Assembly: GCF_001673535.1 (NCBI RefSeq)
Contig: NZ_LZLY01000103.1
Location: 1 to 64,000 of the forward strand
DNA: 64,000 nt
Reading direction: 5' to 3'
Source of the DNA: Mycobacterium sp. 1081908.1
GTDB taxonomy: Bacteria; Actinomycetota; Actinomycetes; Mycobacteriales; Mycobacteriaceae
Position numbers and translations under genes: made by a program. Under the pieces are notes generated by a model, which was not told where the DNA came from, did not search any database, and saw nothing but the letters and a program-made list of their open reading frames with translations. The stretch's first letter is position 1; the number at the start of each line of letters is the position of its first letter. Positions 9,441-23,803 of this stretch are shown piece after piece.

Positions 9441-10142
9441 GTGACCCCGTTGTGGCATTTCGCCTCCAATTTCTGGTGGCTGATTTTCCCGCTGGGCGGC
9501 TCGATCGGCGCGGGCATTCGGGCCGTCGTCGCCGCCAACGAACGTCGGGCCGACCGGCGGCTGGAACGCTACCGGCTGAAGCAGCAGGCCAAGATCGCCG
9601 CTGCGGAGGCGGCGGGGCGCAGCCGCGACAACAGGGAAAGCTCGCGCCGGGAGCTCGCCAAAATCATTGCGTCGCATGACCGTACCGATGCGCGGTGGTT
9701 CGACTACGAACTCGACCTCGCCAAGTTGCTGGACTTCCCGATGATGACGGACATGCGCGACCCGCTGACCATCGCCTTTCACAAGGCGAAGCGGCGCGCG
9801 GACCTGCTGCGCCCGGACCGGGCCGAGGACGTGGAGGCCCTCGCCGGCGATCGCGGTGCGCAGGTGGGATACCGCGACGCCGTCCACGAGTACATCAGCG
9901 CCTTCGAAATCGCCGAGGCCGAGGCGATTCGCCGTCGCCGCAGCGACTTCTCGGAGTACGACCAGCAACGGCTGGCGCGCGCGCAGCACCTGCTGCACCT
10001 GGCCCAGGACGAGGCGGCCACGCGCGAGGAACGGCAGAGCGCCTACCTGCGGGCCGCCAAGGAACTCGACGGGCTGATCGTGCTGCCCGCGCCGGCGCGG
10101 GCCGCCATCGAGCTGCGGATCGCCGGCCAGATCGAGGCCTAA
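9441..10142 (+). CDS. Membrane-anchored coiled-coil protein of unknown function
   Basis: A 233-residue protein starting at GTG 9441. One N-terminal membrane segment (WHFASNFWWLIFPLGGSIGAGI) precedes a long charged helical region (ERRADRRLERYRLKQQAKIAAAEAAG) and a second helical part with EYISAFEIAEAEAIRRRR. Most of the protein is predicted helical and cytoplasmic. It resembles hypothetical proteins of mycobacteria. No gene is recalled at this point in M. tuberculosis, between ppa and Rv3629c. Its stop overlaps the convergent DUF475 gene stop. Confidence 0.7.
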   Translation: MTPLWHFASNFWWLIFPLGGSIGAGIRAVVAANERRADRRLERYRLKQQAKIAAAEAAGRSRDNRESSRRELAKIIASHDRTDARWFDYELDLAKLLDFPMMTDMRDPLTIAFHKAKRRADLLRPDRAEDVEALAGDRGAQVGYRDAVHEYISAFEIAEAEAIRRRRSDFSEYDQQRLARAQHLLHLAQDEAATREERQSAYLRAAKELDGLIVLPAPARAAIELRIAGQIEA

Positions 10143-11227
10143 CGCGTCGCCGCGGCGGCCTGGCGCCGATTGCGCAACACGCTCCAGCCCAGGGCCGCCC
10201 CGATGAAGACGACGCCCACCGAGGCGGTGAGCGCTTCGGGCACCTGGAACCCCGGCTCGATGGACGCCAGCATGATCACCGACAGCGCGCCGATCGCCCA
10301 GTGCGCGCCGTGTTCGAGGTACACGTAGCGATCCAGCGCGTCCTGCTGGACCAGGTAGATGGTGATCGACCGGACGAACATCGAGCCGACCAGCCCCAGG
10401 CCCAGCGCGATCACGATCGGGTCGGAGGTGATCGCGAAGGCGCCCGTGACGCCGTCGAAGGAGAAGGCGGCGTCGAGCACCTCGAGGTAGACGAACAGCG
10501 TCAGCCCGGCCTTGCCCACCGCGCTGCCGGCCGGCTTGCCGTCCGCCACCGCGTCGAGGTCCTGGGGTCGAAACGCCCGGCTCAAGCCGTTGACGATCAG
10601 ATAGGAGATCAGACCCAGGACCCCGGCGGTCAGCACCGTCGCACGCTCGTCGCCGGAGTGCGTCAGCTCCGTCGCCGCCAGGACCAGCGCGACCCCGGCC
10701 GCCACCACCGACACCTGACCGAGCCGTCCGATGCGGGCAAATGGGACCTCAATCCACTTGAGCCACTTGATGTCTCGGTCGTGAAACACGAAATCCAAAA
10801 ACAACATCAACAGGAAGATCCCGCCGAACGCCGCGATCTGGGGGTGGGCGGCGGCGATCAGCTTTTCATAGCTGGGCGAGCCGTCCGGGAACTCCATCGC
10901 GCCGTGCGGCGGCGGATTCAGCGCCAACTCGAACGCGCGGACCGGTCCGAGGCCCGCGGTGGCCCAGACGATGAGCAACGGGAAGAACAACCGCATGCCG
11001 AAGACGGCGATCAGGATCCCCAGCGTCAGGAACATCTGCCGCCAAAACGGGCTCATCTGCTTCAGGATCGCCGCGTTGATGATGGCGTTGTCGAACGACA
11101 GCGACACCTCGAGGACGGCCAGCACCAGCAGCAAAAAGAGGGCGTTCAGGCCGCCGTGGAGGTATCCGATCGCGAGGGCCGCGACGGTGACGAACAGCGA
11201 GATCCCGAAGATGCGGAACGCGGCCAT
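10139..11227 (-). CDS. DUF475 family integral membrane protein (TerC-like superfamily)
   Basis: A 362-residue protein with about nine membrane segments. The first cytoplasmic-side loop carries EVSLSFDNAIINA, and a second repeat carries EVLDAAFSFDGVTGAF; such paired acidic SFD motifs are typical of the TerC/DUF475 superfamily, proposed to handle metal ions. The ATG at 11227 has GGGAAGGA upstream. It corresponds to Rv3629c by position. Transport of a particular ion is not shown. Confidence 0.85.
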   Translation of the reverse strand: MAAFRIFGISLFVTVAALAIGYLHGGLNALFLLLVLAVLEVSLSFDNAIINAAILKQMSPFWRQMFLTLGILIAVFGMRLFFPLLIVWATAGLGPVRAFELALNPPPHGAMEFPDGSPSYEKLIAAAHPQIAAFGGIFLLMLFLDFVFHDRDIKWLKWIEVPFARIGRLGQVSVVAAGVALVLAATELTHSGDERATVLTAGVLGLISYLIVNGLSRAFRPQDLDAVADGKPAGSAVGKAGLTLFVYLEVLDAAFSFDGVTGAFAITSDPIVIALGLGLVGSMFVRSITIYLVQQDALDRYVYLEHGAHWAIGALSVIMLASIEPGFQVPEALTASVGVVFIGAALGWSVLRNRRQAAAATR

Positions 11228-11300
11228 GGATCCTTCCCCAACAGCCGCCCACGATAGCGACCGCCTCGCCGGCGCGGGCCGCCGACGCCGGCGCACTTAC

Positions 11301-11306
11301 TATTTT
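11301..11306 (+). promoter_or_regulatory. -10 element of the Rv3630-like gene, leaderless spacing
   Basis: TATTTT ends 6 nt before GTG 11313. An overlapping TACTAT (11298-11303) is an alternative with 9-nt spacing. Confidence 0.5.
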
Positions 11307-11312
11307 CAAATT

Positions 11313-12593
11313 GTGGCGATGCCCGAAGCCGGCGGTACCCAAGCCTCCACCGGGGCCGGCCCGGTCGCGCGCGGCAGCGTGGCCCGGGTCGCCACCGCCA
11401 CCGCGCTGACCGCGCTGTGCGGGTATGCGGTGATCTATCTGGCCGCTCGCGACCTGGCGCCGCGCGGCTTTTCGATATTCGGGGTGTTCTGGGGGGCGTT
11501 CGGTCTGGTCACCGGGGCCGCCTTCGGCCTGCTGCAGGAAACCACCCGCGAGGTGCGGTCGGAGAGCTACCTCAGCGACATCGGGGCGGCGCCCGTCAGC
11601 CGGACCCATCCCCTGCGCGTCGCCGCGATGATCGGCGTGGCCGCGGCGGTCGTGATCGCCGCCAGCTCGCCGCTGTGGAGCGGACGGGTGTTCGTGGCGG
11701 ACCGCTGGTTGTCGGTCGGGCTGCTTTCCGTCGGGCTGGCCGGCTTCTGCCTGCACGCCACCCTGTTGGGCATGCTGGCCGGCACCAATCACTGGACCGC
11801 GTACGGGGCGCTGATGGTGACCGACGCGGTGATCCGGGTGACGGTCGCCGCGGCCACGTTCGTGATCGGATGGGGCCTGACTGGTTTCCTGTGGGCGACG
11901 GTGGCGGGCGCGACGGCCTGGCTGATCGTCCTGGCGGCCTCGCCGACGGCCCGCGCGGCGGCCCGGCTGCTGACGCCGGGTAGCACGTCGACCTTCCTGC
12001 GCGGCGCCGCGCACTCCATCACCGCGGCCGGCGCCAGCGCGATTCTGGTGATGGGGTTTCCGGTGCTGCTGAAGCTGACCAGTAGCGAGTTGGGCGCACA
12101 GGGCGGCGTCATCATCCTGGCCGTGACGTTGACCCGCGCGCCGCTGCTGGTGCCGCTGACCGCCATGCAGGGCAATCTCATCGCGCACTTCGTCGACGAG
12201 CGCAGCGACCGGCTTCGGGCGCTGATCGCGCCGGCGGCGATCATCGGCGGCGTCGGCGCGGTCGGGGTGCTGGCGGCGGGCGTCATCGGCCCCTGGCTGC
12301 TCCGGGTCGCCTTCGGGCCGCAATACCAGGCCAGCAGCGCGCTGTTGGCGTGGCTGACCGCGGCCGCGGTGGCGATCGCGATCCTGACGCTGACCGGCGC
12401 GGCCACGGTCGCGGCGGCGCTGCACCGCGCCTACGCGCTGGGGTGGGTCGGCGCGACGGTGGCGTCGGGGCTGTTGCTGTTGTTGCCGCTGCCGCTGCAG
12501 ACGCGCACCGTGGTCGGCCTGTTGTGCGGACCGATGGTCGGAATCGGCGTGCATCTGGTGGCGCTCGCGCGCTCCGGACGCTTAACCGGCTGA
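11313..12593 (+). CDS. Polysaccharide-type integral membrane protein (Rv3630-like)
   Basis: A 426-residue protein with about twelve hydrophobic segments spread evenly (for example VAAMIGVAAAVVIAASSPLW and GVGAVGVLAAGVIGPWLLRV), organised like polysaccharide exporter or flippase families. The GTG at 11313 is 6 nt after a -10 hexamer; an ATG two codons on (11319) is the alternative. It is followed after 24 nt by ppgS, suggesting joint work on a polyprenyl-linked envelope sugar. The flippase role is inferred from topology and context. Confidence 0.75.
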   Translation: MAMPEAGGTQASTGAGPVARGSVARVATATALTALCGYAVIYLAARDLAPRGFSIFGVFWGAFGLVTGAAFGLLQETTREVRSESYLSDIGAAPVSRTHPLRVAAMIGVAAAVVIAASSPLWSGRVFVADRWLSVGLLSVGLAGFCLHATLLGMLAGTNHWTAYGALMVTDAVIRVTVAAATFVIGWGLTGFLWATVAGATAWLIVLAASPTARAAARLLTPGSTSTFLRGAAHSITAAGASAILVMGFPVLLKLTSSELGAQGGVIILAVTLTRAPLLVPLTAMQGNLIAHFVDERSDRLRALIAPAAIIGGVGAVGVLAAGVIGPWLLRVAFGPQYQASSALLAWLTAAAVAIAILTLTGAATVAAALHRAYALGWVGATVASGLLLLLPLPLQTRTVVGLLCGPMVGIGVHLVALARSGRLTG

Positions 12594-12617
12594 TCCTGGC
12601 TAACCTGGTGGGCATAA

Positions 12618-13319
12618 ATGGGCACTGAACCGCGCTACCCGGACGTCTGGATCGTCATTCCCGCCTTCAACGAAGCCGCCGTGATCGGCGAGGTGATAGC
12701 CGACGTGCGCTCGGTCTTCGACCACGTCGTCTGCGTCGACGACGGCAGCACCGACGGCACCGGTGAGATCGCGCTGCGGGCCGGGGCGCACCTGGTGCGC
12801 CATCCGGTCAACCTGGGCCAGGGCGCGGCCATCCAGACCGGCGTCGAGTACGCCCGCCGCCGGCCCGGGGCGCAGGTCTTCGTCACGTTCGACGCCGACG
12901 GCCAGCACCGCGTCAAAGACGTCGCCGCGATGATCGACCGGCTGGGTGTGGGCGACGTCGACATCGTCATCGGGACCCGGTTCGGTTCGCCCGGGGGCAG
13001 CCGCCCACCGCTTTTCAAGCGGATCGTGCTGCGGACCGCCGCGCGGTTGAGCCGGCGCGGACGCCGACTCGGCTTGACCGACACCAACAATGGGCTGCGG
13101 GTGTTCAACAAGAAGGTCGCCGACGGGCTGGACATCACCATGAGCGGCATGAGCCACGCCAACGAGTTCGTCATGCTGATCGCCGAAAACCGTTGGCGCG
13201 TGGCCGAACAACCGGTCGAGGTGCTCTACACCGAATACTCGAAGTCGAAGGGCCAGCCCCTGCTCAACGGCGTCAACATCATCTTCGACGGGTTTCTGCG
13301 AGGGAGGATTCCGAGATGA
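12618..13319 (+). CDS. ppgS: Polyprenyl-phospho-N-acetylgalactosaminyl synthase (GT2 family)
   Basis: A 233-residue GT2 glycosyltransferase of the dolichol-phosphate-mannose-synthase type: VIPAFNEAAVIGEV, VDDGSTDGT and DAD at residues 92-94 for the metal-nucleotide site. In M. tuberculosis Rv3631 (PpgS) makes polyprenyl-phospho-GalNAc, the donor for galactosamine on arabinogalactan. No C-terminal membrane segments; the next gene supplies them. Its stop overlaps the next ATG as ATGA. Confidence 0.88.
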   Translation: MGTEPRYPDVWIVIPAFNEAAVIGEVIADVRSVFDHVVCVDDGSTDGTGEIALRAGAHLVRHPVNLGQGAAIQTGVEYARRRPGAQVFVTFDADGQHRVKDVAAMIDRLGVGDVDIVIGTRFGSPGGSRPPLFKRIVLRTAARLSRRGRRLGLTDTNNGLRVFNKKVADGLDITMSGMSHANEFVMLIAENRWRVAEQPVEVLYTEYSKSKGQPLLNGVNIIFDGFLRGRIPR

Positions 13320-13669
13320 ACTGGATCCAGGTGCTGCTGATCGGGGCGATCGTCGCGCTGCTGGTCTATCTGTTGCGGTCCCGCCGGAGCTCGCGGTCCA
13401 AGGCGTGGGTCAAGGTCGGCTACGTCCTGTTCGTGTTCGGCGGCATCTACGCCGTGCTGCGGCCCGACGACACGACGGTGGTCGCGCACTGGTTCGGCGT
13501 GCGCCGCGGCACGGACCTGATGCTTTACGCGCTGATCATCGCGTTCAGCTTCACCACCCTGAGCACCTACATGCGGTTCAAGGACTTGGAGTTGCGCTAC
13601 GCGCGACTGGCCCGGGCGGTGGCGCTGGAGGGGGCGCAGGTGCCCGAGGCGCAGGCGCCGAACGTGTGA
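13316..13669 (+). CDS. Small membrane partner of PpgS (Rv3632-like)
   Basis: A 117-residue protein with three hydrophobic helices (WIQVLLIGAIVALLVYLL, VKVGYVLFVFGGIYAVL, LMLYALIIAFSFTTLSTY) and a charged C-terminal helix. The M. tuberculosis counterpart Rv3632 stimulates PpgS, probably by anchoring it to the membrane. Translational coupling to ppgS and the missing membrane part in that enzyme support the same role here. Confidence 0.85.
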   Translation: MNWIQVLLIGAIVALLVYLLRSRRSSRSKAWVKVGYVLFVFGGIYAVLRPDDTTVVAHWFGVRRGTDLMLYALIIAFSFTTLSTYMRFKDLELRYARLARAVALEGAQVPEAQAPNV

Positions 13670-13670
13670 T

Positions 13671-13702
13671 CAGGGCGAGAAATCGGCCAGAATTCCGCCC
13701 TG
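13671..13702. terminator. Hairpin between convergent ppgS operon and galE
   Basis: CAGGGCG at 13671-13677 pairs with CGCCCTG at 13696-13702 across an AT-containing loop. It starts 1 nt after the stop of the Rv3632-like gene. No T-run follows, so it may act as a bidirectional mycobacterial-type terminator. Confidence 0.45.
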
Positions 13703-13722
13703 AGTTCACGCTCGGCGCGAGG

Positions 13723-16450
<2,728 letters not shown>

Positions 16451-16454
16451 CGGC

Positions 16455-16518
16455 CCGCCGAGCGTGCGGCCAGCCGCACGCTCGCGCCCGAATGTGCGGC
16501 TGGCCGCACGCTCGGCGG
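16455..16518. repeat. Perfect 25-bp inverted repeat, nested palindromes
   Basis: The left arm 16455-16479 and right arm 16494-16518 are exact reverse complements, separated by 14 nt. Each arm is itself nearly palindromic around GTGCGGCC/GGCCGCAC, so two small hairpins or one 25-bp stem can form. It lies between the end of the upstream membrane-protein gene and the 3' end of tRNA-Thr. It may be a bidirectional terminator or a dispersed REP-like element. Confidence 0.85.
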
Positions 16519-16526
16519 AAATTTGG

Positions 16527-16599
16527 AGCCACCTAGGAGAATCGAACTCCTGACCTGCTCATTACGAGTGAGCCGCTCTGCCGACTGAGCTAAGGTGGC
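16527..16599 (-). tRNA. tRNA-Thr (anticodon CGT)
   Basis: The minus strand folds into a complete 73-nt cloverleaf: acceptor GCCACCT paired with AGGTGGC, a D-arm with AGCTCAGTCGG, an anticodon arm with CGT in the loop, and a T-arm GTTCGATTC. The discriminator base is T and CCA is not encoded. It reads ACG codons. Confidence 0.95.
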
Positions 16600-16650
16600 G
16601 TGCCCTGCGGGCGGCACGAGTCTACGGCAGCCGGGCTGGCCCGCCCAAGT

Positions 16651-17859
16651 TCAGTCGCGCAGTTCCTGGCCGAAGCTGGCCACCATGGCGTCCACGGCGA
16701 ACTTGGGTTTGACGTTGACCGCCAGCGCCTCGCGGCACTCGAGCACCGCCTCGATGCAGCGCAGCAGCTTCTCGGGCGAGGCGTGGGCCGCCAGGGCCGC
16801 CACCCGCTCGGCCATGTCCGGATGGTTCGCCTGGACGCCGCCGGCGCGGGCCGACACCACCAGCGCGTCGCGGAAGTACGTCGCGAGGTCGATCAGCGCC
16901 CGGTCCAGGGCATCGCGCGACGCCCGCGTCTGCCGGGACTTCTGCCGTCGCTCGAGGTCCTTGATCGCCCCCGTGGCGCCGCGCATCGCGCCCGCGGTGC
17001 CCTTGCCCGTGCCACCGGCGCCGAGCGCCGTGCGCAGCTCCTCCGTCTCGGCCTCGGCGCGGTCCGCGGTCAGCACGACGGCCTCGGCCTCGGCGGCGGC
17101 CACCAGCTCCTCGGCGGCGGCGTACGCCCGCGACGGGGTCGCGGCGTCGCGCACCAGGCCCAGCGCCCGCTCCCGTCGTTGCCGCGCCTCGGAATCGGTG
17201 GCGAGCCGGCGCGCCCGCCCCACGTGGCCGCCGCTGACCGACGCGGCCCAGTTGGCCGTGTCGGCGTCCAGGCCGTCGCTGTCGACCAGCACCCGCGCGA
17301 TCGCCTCGGTCGGCGGGGTCACCAGCGCGACGTGCCGGCACCGGGACCGCAGCGTGACCGCGATGTCCTCGGGATCCACCGACGGCGCGCACAGCAGGAA
17401 CACCGTCGACGGCGGCGGTTCCTCGACCACCTTCAGCAGCGCGTTCGCGGCGCCTTCGGTCAACCGGTCGGCGTCCTCGATGACCACGATCTGCCGGTGC
17501 CCGGTCGTCGGGCGCCGCGACGCGATCTGCACGATGGCGCGCATCTCGTCCACGCCGATGGACAGACCCTCGGGAATGACCCGGCGCACGTCGGCATGGG
17601 TGCCGGCCATGGTCGTCGTGCACGCGCGGCACTGCCCGCAGCCCGGCTGCCCATCCGAAGTGCACTGCAGCGCGGCCGCGAAGCACAGCGCGGCCACCGA
17701 GCGGCCGGAGCCCGGCGGGCCGGTGATAAGCCACGCATGTGTCATAGTCCCGTCAGCCGGATCGCTGTGAGCGGTATCACCGCGGGCCGCGCGGGCGGCG
17801 GCGAGCAGCGAGGCCACCACGGCCTCTTGGCCTACCAGCCGCGTAAACACCCCGGACAT
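16651..17859 (-). CDS. holB: DNA polymerase III subunit delta'
   Basis: Part of the clamp loader that places the beta clamp on DNA. 402 residues starting VFTRLVGQEAVV. It has the four-cysteine zinc module (CTSDGQPGCGQCRAC), the IEDADRLTEGAANALLK region, the TVFLLCAP strand and the SRC sensor (TLRSRCRH). The P-loop reads GPPGSGRS, with Arg in place of the catalytic Lys, as expected for the non-hydrolysing subunit. The ATG at 17859 is preceded directly by an in-frame GTG, which is also possible. Confidence 0.92.
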   Translation of the reverse strand: MSGVFTRLVGQEAVVASLLAAARAARGDTAHSDPADGTMTHAWLITGPPGSGRSVAALCFAAALQCTSDGQPGCGQCRACTTTMAGTHADVRRVIPEGLSIGVDEMRAIVQIASRRPTTGHRQIVVIEDADRLTEGAANALLKVVEEPPPSTVFLLCAPSVDPEDIAVTLRSRCRHVALVTPPTEAIARVLVDSDGLDADTANWAASVSGGHVGRARRLATDSEARQRRERALGLVRDAATPSRAYAAAEELVAAAEAEAVVLTADRAEAETEELRTALGAGGTGKGTAGAMRGATGAIKDLERRQKSRQTRASRDALDRALIDLATYFRDALVVSARAGGVQANHPDMAERVAALAAHASPEKLLRCIEAVLECREALAVNVKPKFAVDAMVASFGQELRD

Positions 17860-18002
17860 CACCGGCAACAGTAGTGACACCGGCCGACAGATACCGATCG
17901 GCCACCGTATCGCGACGAACCCGTTACATTTCCGGGCGTTTCGGCAGGTGCCGGCGACTTGCCGAGATGCTTATTGTTTTCCGCCAAGTCGGCCCTGCCC
18001 GA

Positions 18003-18008
18003 TACGGT
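18003..18008 (+). promoter_or_regulatory. -10 element of the adenylate cyclase gene, leaderless spacing
   Basis: TACGGT ends 6 nt before GTG 18015, which favours that start over an upstream ATG at 17967. Confidence 0.45.
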
Positions 18009-18014
18009 GGATTG

Positions 18015-19615
18015 GTGGCAACCGAGGCAGCACTGCCCGGGCGGATCAGCGCGTTCGTCCGGTGGGTGGTGCGCACCCCGTGGCCGCTGTTCACGCTGAG
18101 CATGCTGCAGGCCGACATCATCGGCGGCCTGTTCGTGCTGGGCTTCCTGCGCTACGGCCTGCCGCCCCAGGACCGCATCCAGCTGCAGGACCTGCCCCCG
18201 ATCAACCTGGCGGTCTTCGTCAGCGTCGTGATCTCCCTGTTCCTGGCCACGACCGTGATCAACCTCAGGCTGATGCTGCCGGTGTTCCGGTGGCAGCGCC
18301 GCGACAACCTGCTCGCCGAGGCCGATCCAGCCGCCACCGAGGTGGCCCGCAGCCGCGCGTTGCGCATGCCCTACTACCGCACCATCACCAGCATGGCGAT
18401 GTGGTGCATCGGCGGCGTGGTGTTCATCGTCGCCAGCTGGTCGGTGGCCAAGTACGCCGCGCCCGTCGTCGCGGTCGCCACGGCGCTGGGCGCGGCCGCG
18501 ACGGCGATCATCGGCTACCTGCAGTCCGAACGGGTGCTGCGGCCGGTGGCCGTCGCCGCCCTGCGCAGCGGCGTGCCCGAGAACGTCAAGGCGCCCGGCG
18601 TGATCCTGCGCCAGATGCTGAGCTGGATGCTGTCCACCGCGGTGCCGCTGCTGGCGATCGTGCTGGCCGTGGTGGCCGACAAGACTTCCCTGCTGCACGC
18701 CACGCCCGAGAAGCTGTTCAACCCGATCCTGTTGCTGGCGCTGGCGGCGCTGGGCATCGGTCTGGTCAGCACGCTGCTGGTGGCCATGTCGATCGCCGAC
18801 CCGCTGCGCCAGCTGCGCTGGGCGCTGTCGGAGGTGCAGCGCGGAAACTACAACGCGCACATGCAGATCTACGACGCCAGCGAGCTGGGCCTGCTGCAGG
18901 CCGGCTTCAACGACATGGTGCGCGACCTGTCCGAGCGGCAGCGCCTGCGCGACCTGTTCGGCCGCTACGTCGGCGAGGACGTGGCCCGCCGCGCGCTGGA
19001 GCGCGGCACCGAACTGGGCGGCCAGGAGCGCGACGTCGCGGTGTTGTTCGTGGACCTGGTCGGCTCCACCCAGCTGGCCGCGACCCGGCCGCCCGCCGAG
19101 GTCGTCCACCTGCTCAACGAGTTCTTCCGGGTGGTGGTCGACACCGTCGGCAGGCACGGCGGGTTCGTCAACAAGTTCCAGGGCGACGCGGCGCTGGCCA
19201 TCTTCGGGGCGCCGATCGAACACCCCGACTCCTCCGGCGGCGCGCTCGCGGCCGCCCGCGAGCTGCACGACGAACTCCTCCCGGTGATCGGCTACGCGGA
19301 GTTCGGGATCGGGGTCTCGGCCGGCCGGGCCATCGCCGGCCACATCGGCGCGCAGGCCCGGTTCGAGTACACGGTGATCGGCGACCCGGTCAACGAGGCC
19401 GCGCGGCTCACCGAGCTGGCCAAGCTGGAGGCCGGGCACGTGCTCGCGTCGGCGATCGCGGTCAGCGGCGCGCTGGACGCCGAAGCGCTGTGCTGGGACG
19501 TCGGCGAGGTCGTCGAGTTGCGCGGGCGCGCGGCGCCGACCCAGCTGGCCCGGCCCGTGAAGCTGGCCACGCCGGAAGACGTTGTGGAAGAGGAGATCCC
19601 GAGCGACGTCCGCGG

Positions 19616-19619
<4 letters not shown>
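18015..19619 (+). CDS. Membrane class III adenylate cyclase with HAMP domain (Rv3645-like)
   Basis: Makes cAMP from ATP. Six hydrophobic helices in residues ~15-265, then a HAMP domain (SIADPLRQLRWALSEVQRGNY), then a class III cyclase domain with the metal aspartates in VLFVDLVGST and GDAALAIFG and the VIGDPVNEAARL region. In M. tuberculosis this enzyme is a major cAMP source affecting fatty-acid and drug tolerance. GTG 18015 gives 534 residues; ATG 17967 would give 550. Its stop shares CTAG with the topA stop. Confidence 0.9.
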
Positions 19620-22429
<2,810 letters not shown>

Positions 22430-22622
22430 CTGCGCTTACGCTCCATCCCTTATCTCGGCCCCCTTGCGAGACCGCCCTGCAGGAAGAATGACAGGCGAAC
22501 GTCCGAAATTCCGGTGAAAACAGGTACGCGAGCGTTCCTTCGCTTCAGGGCACCTGACAATTTCGCACCCTCGGGCGGGCCCGCGCAAACCGGCTTCCCC
22601 AAATACGGGTCCGAGATCCCGG

Positions 22623-23216
22623 CTAGACCCGGGGCCACAGCGACAACGCCTCGGCGCCGTCCGGCGGTTCCCCCACGTTCTCTACCAGGCGCGACAGCCT
22701 GCGACGGCCGCTGATACGAAGCGCCGGACGCCCGCCGCGCGTGCCGATCAGGGTGGGCGCGATCCCGACGCGCATCAGCGCCGACGCCAGCGGCGAATGG
22801 GTGTCGGGCGCGTGCGGATCCAGGCCCAGCAGATAGTGGTCGCCCTCCGGGTTGCCGGCCGCAAGGGTCCACGCCCGCAGCTCCCGCGGCCCGGGCAGCC
22901 ACCGCGGTGGCACCGTCTTGACCGCGCCCCGGGTCCATTCGGCGGCGAGCGTGATCAACGCGGGGGTCACGGCCGTCCGCACCAAGGGGGTGTCCTCGTC
23001 GGTGCGGCCGATCTCGGACGCCAGACCCGCCTCGCGGATCATGTCGGCCAGCGCGGCCGCCCGCCACGGCTGGTCCACGACCACCGAAAGGCGCGCACCC
23101 TGGCTTTCGGACGAGGCGCCGACCACCACGATCTGGCCGGAGGACGCCAGCACCCCCGAGAGATCGGCGACCGCGGGCGGCACCGACTCCGCTGTGAAGA
23201 AGGAAAGCTGGCTCAC
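22623..23216 (-). CDS. Conserved mycobacterial protein of unknown function (Rv3647c-like)
   Basis: A 197-residue soluble protein starting at GTG 23216, 7 nt after a TACTGT -10 on the minus strand. Segments such as GQIVVVGASSESQGARLSVV and PWRAAALADMIREAGL suggest an alpha/beta fold. No catalytic motif is seen. The position between topA and cspA matches Rv3647c. The 193-base gap to topA holds nothing recognised. Confidence 0.8.
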   Translation of the reverse strand: MSQLSFFTAESVPPAVADLSGVLASSGQIVVVGASSESQGARLSVVVDQPWRAAALADMIREAGLASEIGRTDEDTPLVRTAVTPALITLAAEWTRGAVKTVPPRWLPGPRELRAWTLAAGNPEGDHYLLGLDPHAPDTHSPLASALMRVGIAPTLIGTRGGRPALRISGRRRLSRLVENVGEPPDGAEALSLWPRV

Positions 23217-23223
23217 GCCAACG

Positions 23224-23229
23224 ACAGTA
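23224..23229 (-). promoter_or_regulatory. -10 element of the Rv3647c-like gene, leaderless spacing
   Basis: TACTGT on the minus strand ends 7 nt before GTG 23216. Confidence 0.4.
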
Positions 23230-23267
23230 GGCCAGGTCGACCGTCCACGCCTTCAGGCGCTCTAAAC

Positions 23268-23318
23268 GGAAAGCGAAAACCCCCCGGCGAGTTCCGCAGA
23301 GCGGAGTTGCGCGGGGGG
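23268..23318 (-). terminator. Intrinsic terminator of cspA
   Basis: On the minus strand a GC-rich hairpin (arms 23318-23301 and 23297-23280, six C-G pairs at the base and CCGC/GCGG at the tip, 3-nt loop) is followed by GTTTTCGCTTTCC. This is a classic hairpin plus T-run, unusual among the T-poor terminators of this window. Confidence 0.8.
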
Positions 23319-23340
23319 TTTCGTGGAGAAGCTGCTCGTC

Positions 23341-23544
23341 TCAGACGGAGCGGACTCCGGTGGCCTGGGGGCCCTTAGGGCTGTGGCCGATCTCGAACTC
23401 GACCTTCTGGTTTTCTTCGAGGGTGCGGAAGCCCGAACCCTGGATCTCCGTGTAGTGGACAAAAACATCTGCGGAACCGTCCTCGGGCGCAATGAACCCG
23501 AAGCCCTTCTCCGCGTTGAACCACTTCACAGTTCCCTGTGGCAT
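23341..23544 (-). CDS. cspA: Cold-shock protein A
   Basis: A 67-residue OB-fold nucleic-acid-binding protein. RNP1 (KGFGFI) and RNP2 (VFVHY) are intact; the start is [18 protein letters not shown]. It binds single-stranded RNA or DNA and acts as an RNA chaperone. A GGAAAGA ribosome site lies ~10 nt upstream. The ~200-nt region ahead probably includes a long structured leader, as in other csp genes. Downstream is a strong terminator. Confidence 0.96.
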   Translation of the reverse strand: MPQGTVKWFNAEKGFGFIAPEDGSADVFVHYTEIQGSGFRTLEENQKVEFEIGHSPKGPQATGVRSV

Positions 23545-23803
23545 CTCTCGATCTTTCCTTTTCTTATGGGTGCGGGGCACCGCCTTTCGATGCCCCGGGC
23601 CAGCTGCGACCGCCATACCTCGCGTAGTCGCCGGAACTTCACCCGACCGATAACCTCGCAGGAACCGCGGTCGCAACGTTGTTCCTGCGAAAGTTTTACA
23701 CGAACACAGAAGCTGCGACCGCAATCAGTCAACCATGTTCATCGCGTCCGCGACAGACTTGTGTGCTGGACGGATTCTCAGCCGGATGCTTGGAGGGTGT
23801 CAC

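Noticed and set aside
17967..18014. ATG 17967 as start of the adenylate cyclase
   Set aside because: Not excluded, and it gives a length nearer to my memory of Rv3645, but GTG 18015 sits exactly 6 nt after a -10 hexamer as at many other genes here.
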